DNA of 55,450 nucleotides, taken from assembly GCA_030428355.1 (NCBI GenBank), contig JAUIBL010000028.1, forward strand, positions 1 to 55,450. The letters are read 5' to 3'. Below, in pieces: positions 1 to 7,010 of the stretch. Position numbers and translations under genes: made by a program. Under the pieces are notes generated by a model. The model had not been told where the DNA came from. It did not search any database and saw only the letters and a list, made by a program, of their open reading frames with translations. This DNA is from Alphaproteobacteria bacterium (lineage in GTDB: Bacteria > Pseudomonadota > Alphaproteobacteria > Rhodobacterales > Rhodobacteraceae). The stretch's first letter is position 1; each line of letters starts with the position of its first letter.

Positions 1-96
1 GGCCGTGACGGCGCGGGGCTCTCTACCGGTTTCGGGAATGCGCCCGCACCTTTGGGACGCTTTGGCGCCATGACTTCGCGCCTTCCGAATATGTAA
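1..96 (+). CDS. possible 3' end of a gene entering from the left
   Basis: Frame 1 is open from the window edge for 31 codons and stops with TAA at 94-96. The short tail (ending GAMTSRLPNM) is not recognised. It could be the last residues of a gene upstream of the methyl-transfer operon, or chance. The codons are GC-rich at third positions, like the neighbours, which is weak support. Confidence 0.25.
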   Translation, partial: GRDGAGLSTGFGNAPAPLGRFGAMTSRLPNM

Positions 97-232
97 GTTA
101 CCTCAATCCTAAGCCCGCTTTGCAAACGGCGCAAGTTTCGTGATGACCTTGCACAGAGTTATGAACGCGCTTCATGCAAAGGCTGAGAATTTTGGCCCCC
201 GGATGCCATCGCCTTTCGATCCGTCCGCCCCT

Positions 233-272
233 ATTGTCGGGGCGGGTCGCAGATTGTCGGGGCGGGTCGCAG
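233..272. repeat. 20-bp perfect tandem duplication
   Basis: The unit attgtcggggcgggtcgcag occurs twice head to tail (233-252 and 253-272), and the first bases of a third copy (attg) follow. It lies in the 260-bp leader in front of the methyl-transfer operon. Whether it is a regulator site or a slippage duplication cannot be told from the sequence. Nothing else was recognised between 97 and 356. Confidence 0.85.
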
Positions 273-356
273 ATTGAAGCGGACAAGTCGAAAATCGCCC
301 TCATGTCGGAAACGGCGTAAACTACTTAAGCGCAAGCACAGCAAAGGAATCACGAC

Positions 357-653
357 ATGCCGGATGTCACAATTGTCTACTGGCGGGATATCCCGGCACA
401 GGTGATCGTGGGCAAAGGCCGTCGTGGCGCAAAAGCCCAACTGCCCGAACGGTTCGAGCAGGCCATTGACCGGGCAGCGATGAAGATCGGCGCATCCGAC
501 ACAGACAGCTATCTTGCAGAATGGCGCAAGGCAGATCCGTACGAAATCGACGGAGACCCTCAGGAGGTGTGCTCTGCCGAAGCGGCCCGCATCGATGCGG
601 AATACGACAAGGAGCGCCTCAAGGCGCTGATTGATAACGAAGGCTGGGCGTAA
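357..653 (+). CDS. small 'virulence factor' family (PF13769-type) protein
   Basis: A 98-residue acidic, soluble protein beginning MPDVTIVYWRDIPAQVIV, with no signal peptide or membrane segment. It resembles the short family misleadingly named 'virulence factor' that sits in front of MetF-like reductases in alphaproteobacteria. That recognition is by eye, and no biochemical role is known to me. An AAGGA ribosome site lies about 9 bases before the ATG. The next gene starts 27 bases downstream, so the two are probably co-transcribed. A role in the methyl-transfer pathway is inferred only from context. Confidence 0.75.
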   Translation: MPDVTIVYWRDIPAQVIVGKGRRGAKAQLPERFEQAIDRAAMKIGASDTDSYLAEWRKADPYEIDGDPQEVCSAEAARIDAEYDKERLKALIDNEGWA

Positions 654-680
654 GCCCCCATGACCCTGAGGGAGGCCATC

Positions 681-1607
681 ATGGCATTGTTGAATTTCCG
701 CAAGCGCGAGACCGTCGAGACCGGCGCCACCCCCGAGATGGAAGCGTTCCTCAAGGGCTATTCCATCGAGGTCATGCCGCGCACCGCCGAAAAGGTCGAG
801 AATTTCCGCGACCTGCTGGCCCCGGGAACGCGCGTCTACATCGCCCATATCGAGGGCACCCCGATCGAGGACATGGTCGCCACCGCCAAGCGCGTCGCCT
901 CCGAAGGCTTTCCGGTGATGCCGCACTTCCCCGCGCGCATCATCAAGGACGAAGCCACGCTGGCCGACTGGATCGCGCGCTACCAGGGCGAAGCCGGTGT
1001 CGATCAGGCGCTGCTGCTCGCCGGAGGTGTGAACCAGCCACAGGGCGATTTCCACAGCTCCATGCAGCTCATGGAAACCGGTCTGTTCGACAAGGCGGGA
1101 TTCAAGCGCCTGCATGTCGCCGGTCACCCGGAAGGCAACAAGGATATCGACCCGAATGGCGGCATGAAGAACGTCGAAGACGCGCTGCGCTGGAAGCAGG
1201 CGTTCTCGGAACGCACCGATGCCAAGATGGCGCTGGCCACCCAGTTCGCCTTTGACGCCGACCCGATCATCAAATGGGTCGACGACCTGTCTGCCGCCGG
1301 GATCAAACTGCCCGTCCATATCGGCATTGCCGGTCCGGCCAAGCTGCAGACCCTGATCAAGTTCGCCATCGCCTGCGGTGTCGGCCCGTCGCTCAAGGTT
1401 CTGCAGAAGCGCGCGATGGATGTCTCCAAGCTGCTCCTGCCTTACGAGCCGACCGAGGTTCTGACCAAACTTGCCGCGCACAAGGCCAAGAATCCCGAGT
1501 TCAACATCGAACAGGTGCATTTCTTCCCGCTGGGTGGGATCAAGACCAACGCAACCTGGGCCATCGAAAACGGGGGTGCCGCAACCGCGCCCGTAGCGGC
1601 GAGCTGA
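681..1607 (+). CDS. methylenetetrahydrofolate reductase-like protein (MetF family)
   Basis: 308 residues if started at ATG 681, which follows the strong site GAGGGAGG (668-675) by 5 bases; the in-frame ATG at 660 lacks such a site. The fold-defining segments of the MTHFR TIM barrel are visible (YIAHIEGT near the N-terminus, LLLAGGVNQPQGDF in the middle, HVAGHPEGN, and a C-terminal FFPLGGIKTNATW). The family interconverts 5,10-methylene- and 5-methyl-tetrahydrofolate with FAD. Next to a corrinoid-dependent methyltransferase it probably works in the oxidative direction, like MetF2 of chloromethane users, feeding methyl groups into C1 oxidation; that direction is inferred. It is probably a dedicated paralogue, not the methionine-pathway MetF. 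Confidence 0.85.
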   Translation: MALLNFRKRETVETGATPEMEAFLKGYSIEVMPRTAEKVENFRDLLAPGTRVYIAHIEGTPIEDMVATAKRVASEGFPVMPHFPARIIKDEATLADWIARYQGEAGVDQALLLAGGVNQPQGDFHSSMQLMETGLFDKAGFKRLHVAGHPEGNKDIDPNGGMKNVEDALRWKQAFSERTDAKMALATQFAFDADPIIKWVDDLSAAGIKLPVHIGIAGPAKLQTLIKFAIACGVGPSLKVLQKRAMDVSKLLLPYEPTEVLTKLAAHKAKNPEFNIEQVHFFPLGGIKTNATWAIENGGAATAPVAAS

Positions 1608-1616
1608 TCCGACCTG

Positions 1617-2276
1617 ATGCCGGCCCTGCTTTTTGATCTCGACGGTACGATGCTGAACTCGGACCCCATTCACGAGGCCGTCTTCACCGAGTTGTGGACG
1701 GCGCGCGGTCTGCCGGTGCCTGAAGGCTTCTATATGGAGCAAGTGCATGGTCGCCTGAACGTCGACGTTTTTGCGGATTACCTGCCGGACGAGCCCGATC
1801 CGCAGGGGCTGAGCGAATGGAAAGAGGCGCAGTTTCGGGATCGTCTTCCGAAACCCTACCCGGCAACGCCGGGGCTCGAAAGCTTTCTGGACCACGCGCA
1901 GGCGCAAGGCTGGCAACTGGCTGTTGTGACCAACGCCATGCGTCTGAACGCCGAAGCGATGCTGGGCGCCATCGGGTTGCGCGACCGGTTCGAAGTGATC
2001 GTGATCGGCGAGGAATGCGCCCACGGCAAGCCGCATCCACTGCCCTACCTGACCGCGATGGAACTGCTGGGTGAGACACCCGAGACCTGCATCGCGTTCG
2101 AAGACAGCCCCTCGGGCATGCGCGCCGCTGCCGCCTCCGGGGCCTACAGCATCGGCGTCCGCTCGGCGCTGAGCGACGCCGAACTCCGCGCCGTTGGCGC
2201 AAAGATGACCATTGAGGATTTCACAGACCCCGCGCTGCCAGGCATTCTGGCCCGCATTGAAGGAGTAGCCGCATGA
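1617..2276 (+). CDS. HAD-superfamily phosphatase
   Basis: 219 residues with all four HAD motifs in order: FDLDGTML at residues 6-13 (nucleophile Asp), VVTNAMR around 103, the Lys of GKPHP around 140, and FEDSPSGMRAA around 162. The alpha-helical cap between motifs I and II (about residues 18-85) matches the beta-phosphoglucomutase/phosphoglycolate-phosphatase branch. The substrate is unknown. It starts 9 bases after the MetF-like gene, and its stop overlaps the methyltransferase start by 4 bases (ATGA), so translation is probably coupled. A HAD enzyme inside this operon may serve as a damage-repair or cofactor phosphatase, but nothing in the sequence shows this. Confidence 0.85.
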   Translation: MPALLFDLDGTMLNSDPIHEAVFTELWTARGLPVPEGFYMEQVHGRLNVDVFADYLPDEPDPQGLSEWKEAQFRDRLPKPYPATPGLESFLDHAQAQGWQLAVVTNAMRLNAEAMLGAIGLRDRFEVIVIGEECAHGKPHPLPYLTAMELLGETPETCIAFEDSPSGMRAAAASGAYSIGVRSALSDAELRAVGAKMTIEDFTDPALPGILARIEGVAA

Positions 2277-3358
2277 CCCGCACGATTGTCGAGTCCAAGA
2301 CCAAAACCGCCATCATCGGGTTCGACCAGCCGTTCTGCGTGATCGGTGAGCGGATCAATCCGACAGGCCGCAAGATCCTGAACGAGGAACTCGAACGCGG
2401 CGATTTCAGCCGGGTCGAGGCCGATGCGCTGGCGCAGGTTGCGGCGGGCGCCAACATTCTCGACATCAACTCCGGTGCTGTGTTCTCGAACAAGATGGCC
2501 GAAGACCCGCGCTATGCCGACAACAACTTTGTCGAACCGACCCTGATGAAGGAACTGGTGGAACGCGTCCAGGCCGTCACCGACTGCCCGCTCTGCATAG
2601 ACTCCTCCGTGCCCGGCGCGCTGGAGAACGGCCTTGCCGCCGCCGAAGGACGCCCGCTCCTGAACTCGGTCACGGGTGAGGAAGAACGTCTGGAACTGGT
2701 GCTGCCTCTGGTCAAGAAATACAACGTGCCGGTTGTGGCGATCTCAAACGACGACACCGGGATCTCGGAAGACCCCGATGTGCGCTTTGCCGTGGCGAAA
2801 AAGATCGTTGAACGCGCTGCCGATTTCGGCATCCCGGCGCATGACATCGTGGTTGACCCGCTTGTGATGCCGATCGGCGCCATGGGCACCGCTGGCCTGC
2901 AGGTGTTCACCCTCGTCCGTCGTCTGCGCGAAGAACTGGGCGTGAACACCACCTGCGGCGCATCGAACATCAGCTTCGGCTTGCCGAACCGTCACGGCAT
3001 CAACAACGCCTTCCTGCCGATGGCCATGGGTGCGGGCATGACCTCGGCGATCATGAATCCGGTCGCCCTGCCCGTGGGGGCCACAAAGATCGCCGAAAAG
3101 CGAGCCGAGGTGGCCGCCGCAGGGATCGTTCTGCCGGACGACATGGACGACGAGACCTTCTGCGTGCTTTTCGGTCTTGGTTCGACCAAGCCGCGTCCGG
3201 GTAAGGAGATGGAGGCCATCCGCGCCGCCAACTTCCTCACCAACAATGACGAGGGCGGTGGTGCCTGGATCGCGTTCAACCGTCAGCCGCCGAAAGCCGG
3301 TCAGGAAGGCCGGGGTCGTGAGGGCCGCGCCGGGGGTGGTCGCCGCCGCCGCGCCTGA
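2273..3358 (+). CDS. methyltetrahydrofolate:corrinoid methyltransferase (pterin-binding, CmuB/MtrH-like)
   Basis: 361 residues. The pterin-binding barrel is clear: FCVIGERINPTGR at 19-31, GANILDINSGAV near 62, CPLCIDSSVPGALE near 103, DIVVDPLVMPIGAM near 195 and TTCGASNISFGLPNR near 227. The family moves methyl groups between tetrahydrofolate and a methyl-corrinoid. With the MetF-like gene upstream it probably takes methyl from a methylated corrinoid protein onto tetrahydrofolate. The partner corrinoid protein and primary methyltransferase are not in the window and may lie to the left. The last 20 residues form a Gly/Arg-rich tail (EGRGREGRAGGGRRRRA). A rho-independent terminator follows 17 bases after the stop. 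Confidence 0.88.
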   Translation: MTRTIVESKTKTAIIGFDQPFCVIGERINPTGRKILNEELERGDFSRVEADALAQVAAGANILDINSGAVFSNKMAEDPRYADNNFVEPTLMKELVERVQAVTDCPLCIDSSVPGALENGLAAAEGRPLLNSVTGEEERLELVLPLVKKYNVPVVAISNDDTGISEDPDVRFAVAKKIVERAADFGIPAHDIVVDPLVMPIGAMGTAGLQVFTLVRRLREELGVNTTCGASNISFGLPNRHGINNAFLPMAMGAGMTSAIMNPVALPVGATKIAEKRAEVAAAGIVLPDDMDDETFCVLFGLGSTKPRPGKEMEAIRAANFLTNNDEGGGAWIAFNRQPPKAGQEGRGREGRAGGGRRRRA

Positions 3359-3375
3359 GTGCGTCAGGTGAAACG

Positions 3376-3406
3376 GCCGCGCCCTGCGTTTGGGCGCGGC
3401 TTTTTT
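3376..3406 (+). terminator. rho-independent terminator of the methyl-transfer operon
   Basis: A 9-bp perfect GC stem (gccgcgccc / gggcgcggc) with a 7-base loop is followed directly by six T. Confidence 0.92.
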
Positions 3407-3544
3407 GTGTGGACTGGACCGTGATTTGAAACGGTGGTGAGGGGTGTTGGATTTGCACCTTGTCAGCGCTGCCGACTCGTGCACTGCTACATTGCCGCGT
3501 GGACATATTGTGATCAGGTTTAACGATTTGTTCAGTTCGCCGAT

Positions 3545-3570
3545 TCAGAATCTTCGTACGGAGATTCTGA
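3545..3570. repeat. inverted repeat between convergent genes
   Basis: tcagaatct (3545-3553) and agattctga (3562-3570) form a perfect 9-bp inverted repeat around an 8-base centre. It lies in the 278-bp gap 3359-3636 between the methyltransferase terminator and the end of the minus-strand DUF815 gene. There is no T-run on either side. No gene is convincing in this gap; a 78-codon frame at 3444-3680 has no family resemblance and overlaps the DUF815 end. Confidence 0.6.
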
Positions 3571-3636
3571 GCCCCGCCCATAAAATTCTGGGGCGCGGGC
3601 CGCGAGGCGGGCCAACGGACAGTTCAGCGTCTCACG

Positions 3637-4479
3637 TCACGCCGACAACGCAACTCCACGCCGTCCCGCCAGATCGGTGAAATACTGCCACGCCACCCGG
3701 CCCGACCGCGCACCGCGCGTCGCCTGCCATTCGATGGCTTCCGCACGCAACGTCGCGTCGTCAATGTCCACGCCATATGCGTCGCAATAACCCCGGATCA
3801 TCGCAAGATAATCGTCCTGATTGCACGGATGGAAGCCCAACCACAGACCGAACCGGTCCGACAGCGACACCTTTTCCTCGACTGCCTCGGACGGGTTGAT
3901 CGCTGACGACCGCTCGTTTTCAATCATGTCCCGCGGCATCAGGTGCCGCCGGTTCGACGTGGCGTAGAACACCACGTTGTCCGGCCGCCCCTCGACCCCA
4001 CCATCCAGAACTGCCTTCAGGGATTTGTAATGCTGGTCGTCATGGCTGAAACTCAGATCGTCACAAAACAGCAGAAAACGGTGATCTGCCACCCGTAGGA
4101 TGTTGAGCAAACGCGCCACGCTCGGCAAATCCTCGCGCTGCAATTCCACCAGCTTCACCGGCAGACCCTCGGCCAAGATGGCGGCGTGCACGGCCTTCAC
4201 AAGACTCGACTTGCCCATGCCGCGCGCGCCCCACAAGAGCGCGTTGTTCGCAGGCAGTCCTTTCGCGAACTGCCGCGTGTTGGTCAGGAGCGTATCCCGG
4301 CTGCGGTCCACACCCACAAGCAGGTCCACCGGAACCCGGCTCACCTTGAGCACAGGTTGCAGGTGATCGGGGTCCACGTGCCAGACAAAGGCATCCGCCG
4401 CGTCGAAATCGGGCGCTGGCTGTGGCGCTGGGGCAAAACGCTCCAGCGCGGCGGCGATCCGCTCCATCGGGTCTGTCAC
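3637..4479 (-). CDS. DUF815-family AAA ATPase
   Basis: 280 residues. Walker A is GARGMGKS at 84-91, Walker B FLLFCDDLSF about 50 residues later, and a sensor-like YATSNRRHL follows. These mark the DUF815 AAA family, whose cellular job is unknown to me. Its start overlaps the tatC stop by 4 bases, so it is the last gene of the tat operon. Co-expression with the Tat translocase is therefore likely, but a role in export is only inferred. Confidence 0.88.
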   Translation of the reverse strand: MTDPMERIAAALERFAPAPQPAPDFDAADAFVWHVDPDHLQPVLKVSRVPVDLLVGVDRSRDTLLTNTRQFAKGLPANNALLWGARGMGKSSLVKAVHAAILAEGLPVKLVELQREDLPSVARLLNILRVADHRFLLFCDDLSFSHDDQHYKSLKAVLDGGVEGRPDNVVFYATSNRRHLMPRDMIENERSSAINPSEAVEEKVSLSDRFGLWLGFHPCNQDDYLAMIRGYCDAYGVDIDDATLRAEAIEWQATRGARSGRVAWQYFTDLAGRRGVALSA

Positions 4480-5429
4480 TTCTTCGCACCCTCGTCGAAT
4501 TCGCGCATCAGCGGGTCGTCATCCATGCCCTCGGCGGGATCATCCTCGAACCAAAGCCCCTGTGCCTTCAGCTCTTTCTCGCGCTTTTTCTCGACCCGGC
4601 GGACCAGAATGATCGACACCTCGTATAGCCCGTAGACCACGGTGAAGAGAATAAGCTGGGTCACCACGTCAGGCGGCGTCACCAGGGCGGCCAGAACAAG
4701 AATGCCGACCATCGCGTATTTGCGCACGGCCCCCAGACCGTCTGCCGACACAAGCCCGGCTTTTCCCATCAGCGTCAGCAGAACCGGCAACTGGAAGCAG
4801 AGACCAAAGGCCATGATGAACACAAGCGAGGTCTGAAGGCTTTCGTTCACCTTGCCGAAGAAGGTGATCTTCAACCCTTCGCTCGTCGCGGGCACCACTG
4901 CAGTGGGGTCCACATCCACCGACTCGGACAGAAGGTTCGCAAACAGCGACGGCGCGTCCGTGAAGCCCAGGAAAAACGCCATGGCCAGCGGCGTCACCAC
5001 GAAATGCGCAAAAGCAGCCCCCGCAAGGAACATCACGGGCGAGGCGATGATGAACGGCAAAAACGCCGACTTTTCGGATTTGTAGAGCCCCGGCGCAATG
5101 AACCGCCACATCTGATGCGCGATCACCGGGAAGGCCAGAGCAAAGCCGAAGACAAGCCCGATGCGGAACAGCACGAACAGGTATTCCTGCGGGCTGGTAT
5201 ATTGCAGCGTCGGCGCCGGGTCCCCAAGCGCGCGCAGCGTCTCCTCGATCGGCACCAGAAGAAAGCGCAGAACGTGCTCGGCCAGGAAGTCGCCCTGCAC
5301 CGGAATGAACAGAACACAGATACCGACGAACAGCGCCAGCACAGACCGGATCAGTCGGGTGCGCAGCTCGGCCAGATGTTCGATCAGCGGAGCGCTGCTG
5401 TCTTCAAGCTCGTCGTCGCTGGCGCTCAT
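4476..5429 (-). CDS. tatC: Sec-independent protein translocase subunit TatC
   Basis: 317 residues, inner-membrane receptor of the twin-arginine translocase. The cytosolic N-terminus has the typical LIEHLAELRTRLIRS motif (16-30), which helps bind the RR signal. Six hydrophobic segments follow, with FRIGLVFGFALAFPVIAHQMWRF-type TM2 sequence and GLYKSEK in the following loop. A longer-than-usual insert (about residues 150-175, rich in Asp/Ser/Val) precedes TM4, and a charged C-terminal tail of about 45 residues extends into the cytosol. It is 1 base from tatB and overlaps the following DUF815 gene. Confidence 0.97.
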   Translation of the reverse strand: MSASDDELEDSSAPLIEHLAELRTRLIRSVLALFVGICVLFIPVQGDFLAEHVLRFLLVPIEETLRALGDPAPTLQYTSPQEYLFVLFRIGLVFGFALAFPVIAHQMWRFIAPGLYKSEKSAFLPFIIASPVMFLAGAAFAHFVVTPLAMAFFLGFTDAPSLFANLLSESVDVDPTAVVPATSEGLKITFFGKVNESLQTSLVFIMAFGLCFQLPVLLTLMGKAGLVSADGLGAVRKYAMVGILVLAALVTPPDVVTQLILFTVVYGLYEVSIILVRRVEKKREKELKAQGLWFEDDPAEGMDDDPLMREFDEGAKK

Positions 5430-5430
5430 G

Positions 5431-5883
5431 TCAGGCGTCCTTCTCCGGCGCGGTGTCGGCTTTCAGCGCCGCTTCCATTTCCTCGGCCTTTTTCAGCGCC
5501 TCATCCGCTTCGCGTTTCTTGCGGTCTGCAGCGGCGCGCGCGGCACTCGCTTCGATCTTTCTCTTGGCAGCTTCGCGTTCGGCGGACAGTTTGCCGGTGT
5601 TGCTTTCAGGATCGATGCTGGTCATCGACTTCGCCGCATCCTTGACACCATCCATGGCGCTACCCAGCGGATTGGTCGCGGATTTGAAGGTCTTCTGCAT
5701 GTCCCGCACGCCGGATTCGTCCGCTGCCTCGTTCATCGCGCGACTGAAATCCCTGGCCATGCCACGGGCCTTGCCCATGAAATTGCCCACCTTCCGGAAC
5801 AGCACCGGCAGATCCTTGGGGCCGACGACGATCAACGCCACCACCCCGATCACCAACAGCTCGGCAAAGCCAAGATCGAACAT
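5431..5883 (-). CDS. tatB: Tat translocase subunit TatB
   Basis: 150 residues: a short N-terminal membrane helix with the TatB-type start [21 protein letters not shown], Pro at 22-25 and an amphipathic helix [22 protein letters not shown], then a long charged, Ala/Lys/Glu-rich coiled tail. TatB forms the substrate-receptor complex with TatC. The Glu at residue 8 (FAEL) separates TatB from TatA. It starts 6 bases after the tatA stop, in the order tatA-tatB-tatC. Confidence 0.96.
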   Translation of the reverse strand: MFDLGFAELLVIGVVALIVVGPKDLPVLFRKVGNFMGKARGMARDFSRAMNEAADESGVRDMQKTFKSATNPLGSAMDGVKDAAKSMTSIDPESNTGKLSAEREAAKRKIEASAARAAADRKKREADEALKKAEEMEAALKADTAPEKDA

Positions 5884-5889
5884 AATCGT

Positions 5890-6114
5890 TTAGACCTTGT
5901 CCTTGTCTTTCGACTCTTCCGGCGTCACGTCCTTGGCGCTTTCGGCCTTCTGGTCCTCAAGCTCCTGCTTGCCTTCGTCCACGCCCTTCTTGAACGCGGT
6001 GATGCCCTTACCCACTTCGCCCATCAAGGACGAGATCTTGCCACGCCCGAACAGCACCAGCACCACAACGGCGATGAGCAGAAGGCCCGGCAGACCGATA
6101 TTTCCGATACCCAT
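5890..6114 (-). CDS. tatA: Tat translocase pore subunit TatA
   Basis: 74 residues from the ATG at 6114 (MGIGNIGLPGLLLIAVVVLVLFGRGK), preceded by AGGAGAG. The frame stays open further upstream to 6198, but the upstream extension is not TatA-like. It has one membrane helix, the FGRGK hinge, an amphipathic helix (ISSLMGEVGKGITAFKKG) and an acidic tail. TatA multimers form the protein-conducting element of the Tat system. Confidence 0.96.
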   Translation of the reverse strand: MGIGNIGLPGLLLIAVVVLVLFGRGKISSLMGEVGKGITAFKKGVDEGKQELEDQKAESAKDVTPEESKDKDKV

Positions 6115-6224
6115 GAAGTCTCTCCTAACCGGCAGGCCTGCGCCTGCGTTGCATTCCATTGCGGTTATGTAATGTCTCGCGCCCTGCTGCGAAAGCACGA
6201 AAACACGCCAATTCAGGCCGTTTT

Positions 6225-6260
6225 TGTCAAGAGCTTGTCAGTTGACAGGTTTTTGTCAGT
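6225..6260. promoter_or_regulatory. candidate operator: clustered TTGTCA/TGACA elements
   Basis: Upstream of the WYL-type regulator, the motif TTGTCA occurs at 6225, 6236-6240 (as part of TTGTCA) and 6254-6258. The copy at 6236-6247 reads TGTCAgtTGACA, a 12-bp palindrome that contains a perfect -35-like TTGACA. The cluster ends about 30 bases before the start codon. A binding site for the regulator itself, overlapping its promoter, is a reasonable inference. It also lies in the divergent gap to tatA. Confidence 0.5.
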
Positions 6261-6288
6261 ATCCCTGCGGTGCAGCACGGAGAATCAC

Positions 6289-6954
6289 ATGAAACGCAGC
6301 GACCGGCTTTATGCCCTGATGCAACGCCTCAAGGATGGCCGCCTGCACACCGCCGAGGCAATGGCGCAGGATCTGGGGGTGTCGGTGCGCACGATCTATC
6401 GCGACATGGACACGCTCGCGGCCTCGGGTGTGCCGGTCGAGGGTGCACGGGGCTCGGGATACACCGCTCAGGCCATGATCACCCTGCCGCCGCTCAACCT
6501 GACCCAGACCGAGCTTGAAGCCCTGCATGTCGGATTGGCCGCTGTTGGTGCCTCTGATCTCGAGACCCTCGCCGAAGCGGCAAAGCTGCTGTCCGACAAG
6601 ATCGACGGGGTTCTGCCCGAGGACGTGGGCACTCCTGCGGGGAAGTTCGGATTTGCCACCTACCCCTTTGCCGAAGCCGCACAGGGGTTCCGACACATGC
6701 CCGCCTTCCGCAAAGCGATCCGCGCGCGCCAGAAGCTGCGCCTGCAGCTTGACGGCGAGACCGAGTCTCATACAGTCAGGCCTTTGCACCTTGATTACTG
6801 GGGCCGGGTCTGGACCTGCGTTGTCTGGGACGAAACCGGCGGGCAGTTTGCCACCTTCCGCATGGACCGCGTGACCGATCTTACCCCGTTGCCGGGCTTG
6901 TTCGTGGACGAGGCCGGAAAAACCCTGAAGGATTTTCACGCCTTGCAGTCCTGA
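6289..6954 (+). CDS. YafY/WYL-type HTH transcriptional regulator
   Basis: 221 residues from ATG 6289; the frame runs open far upstream, but only from here does it look like protein. N-terminal HTH_11: RSDRLYALMQRLKDGRLHTAEAMAQDLGVSVRTIYRDM-type sequence at residues 3-40, followed by the wing GVPVEGARGSGY. The C-terminal half is a WYL-like ligand domain, with LHLDYWGRVWTCVVWDE replacing the usual WYL triad and ending in the FRMDRVTDL strand. It lies 56 bp in front of the reductive dehalogenase on the same strand, so it may sense or control that enzyme; this is inference. Confidence 0.85.
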   Translation: MKRSDRLYALMQRLKDGRLHTAEAMAQDLGVSVRTIYRDMDTLAASGVPVEGARGSGYTAQAMITLPPLNLTQTELEALHVGLAAVGASDLETLAEAAKLLSDKIDGVLPEDVGTPAGKFGFATYPFAEAAQGFRHMPAFRKAIRARQKLRLQLDGETESHTVRPLHLDYWGRVWTCVVWDETGGQFATFRMDRVTDLTPLPGLFVDEAGKTLKDFHALQS

Positions 6955-7010
6955 GCCGGGAGTGATGCACTTGACCAAAACCCGCATCGACGCGGTTCAG
7001 GGAGGGTCTT

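Noticed and set aside
98..304. 68-codon minus-strand gene in the left end
   Set aside because: Built largely on the tandem duplication; repeated peptide with no recognised features.
231..2036. 601-codon minus-strand open frame opposite the MetF-like and HAD genes
   Set aside because: Antisense to two well-recognised genes; composition is the usual high-GC shadow (His/Gly/Arg/Asp rich) with no family resemblance.
3444..3680. 78-codon gene in the gap between the methyltransferase and DUF815 genes
   Set aside because: No ribosome site or family resemblance; it crosses an inverted repeat and the 3' end of the DUF815 gene.
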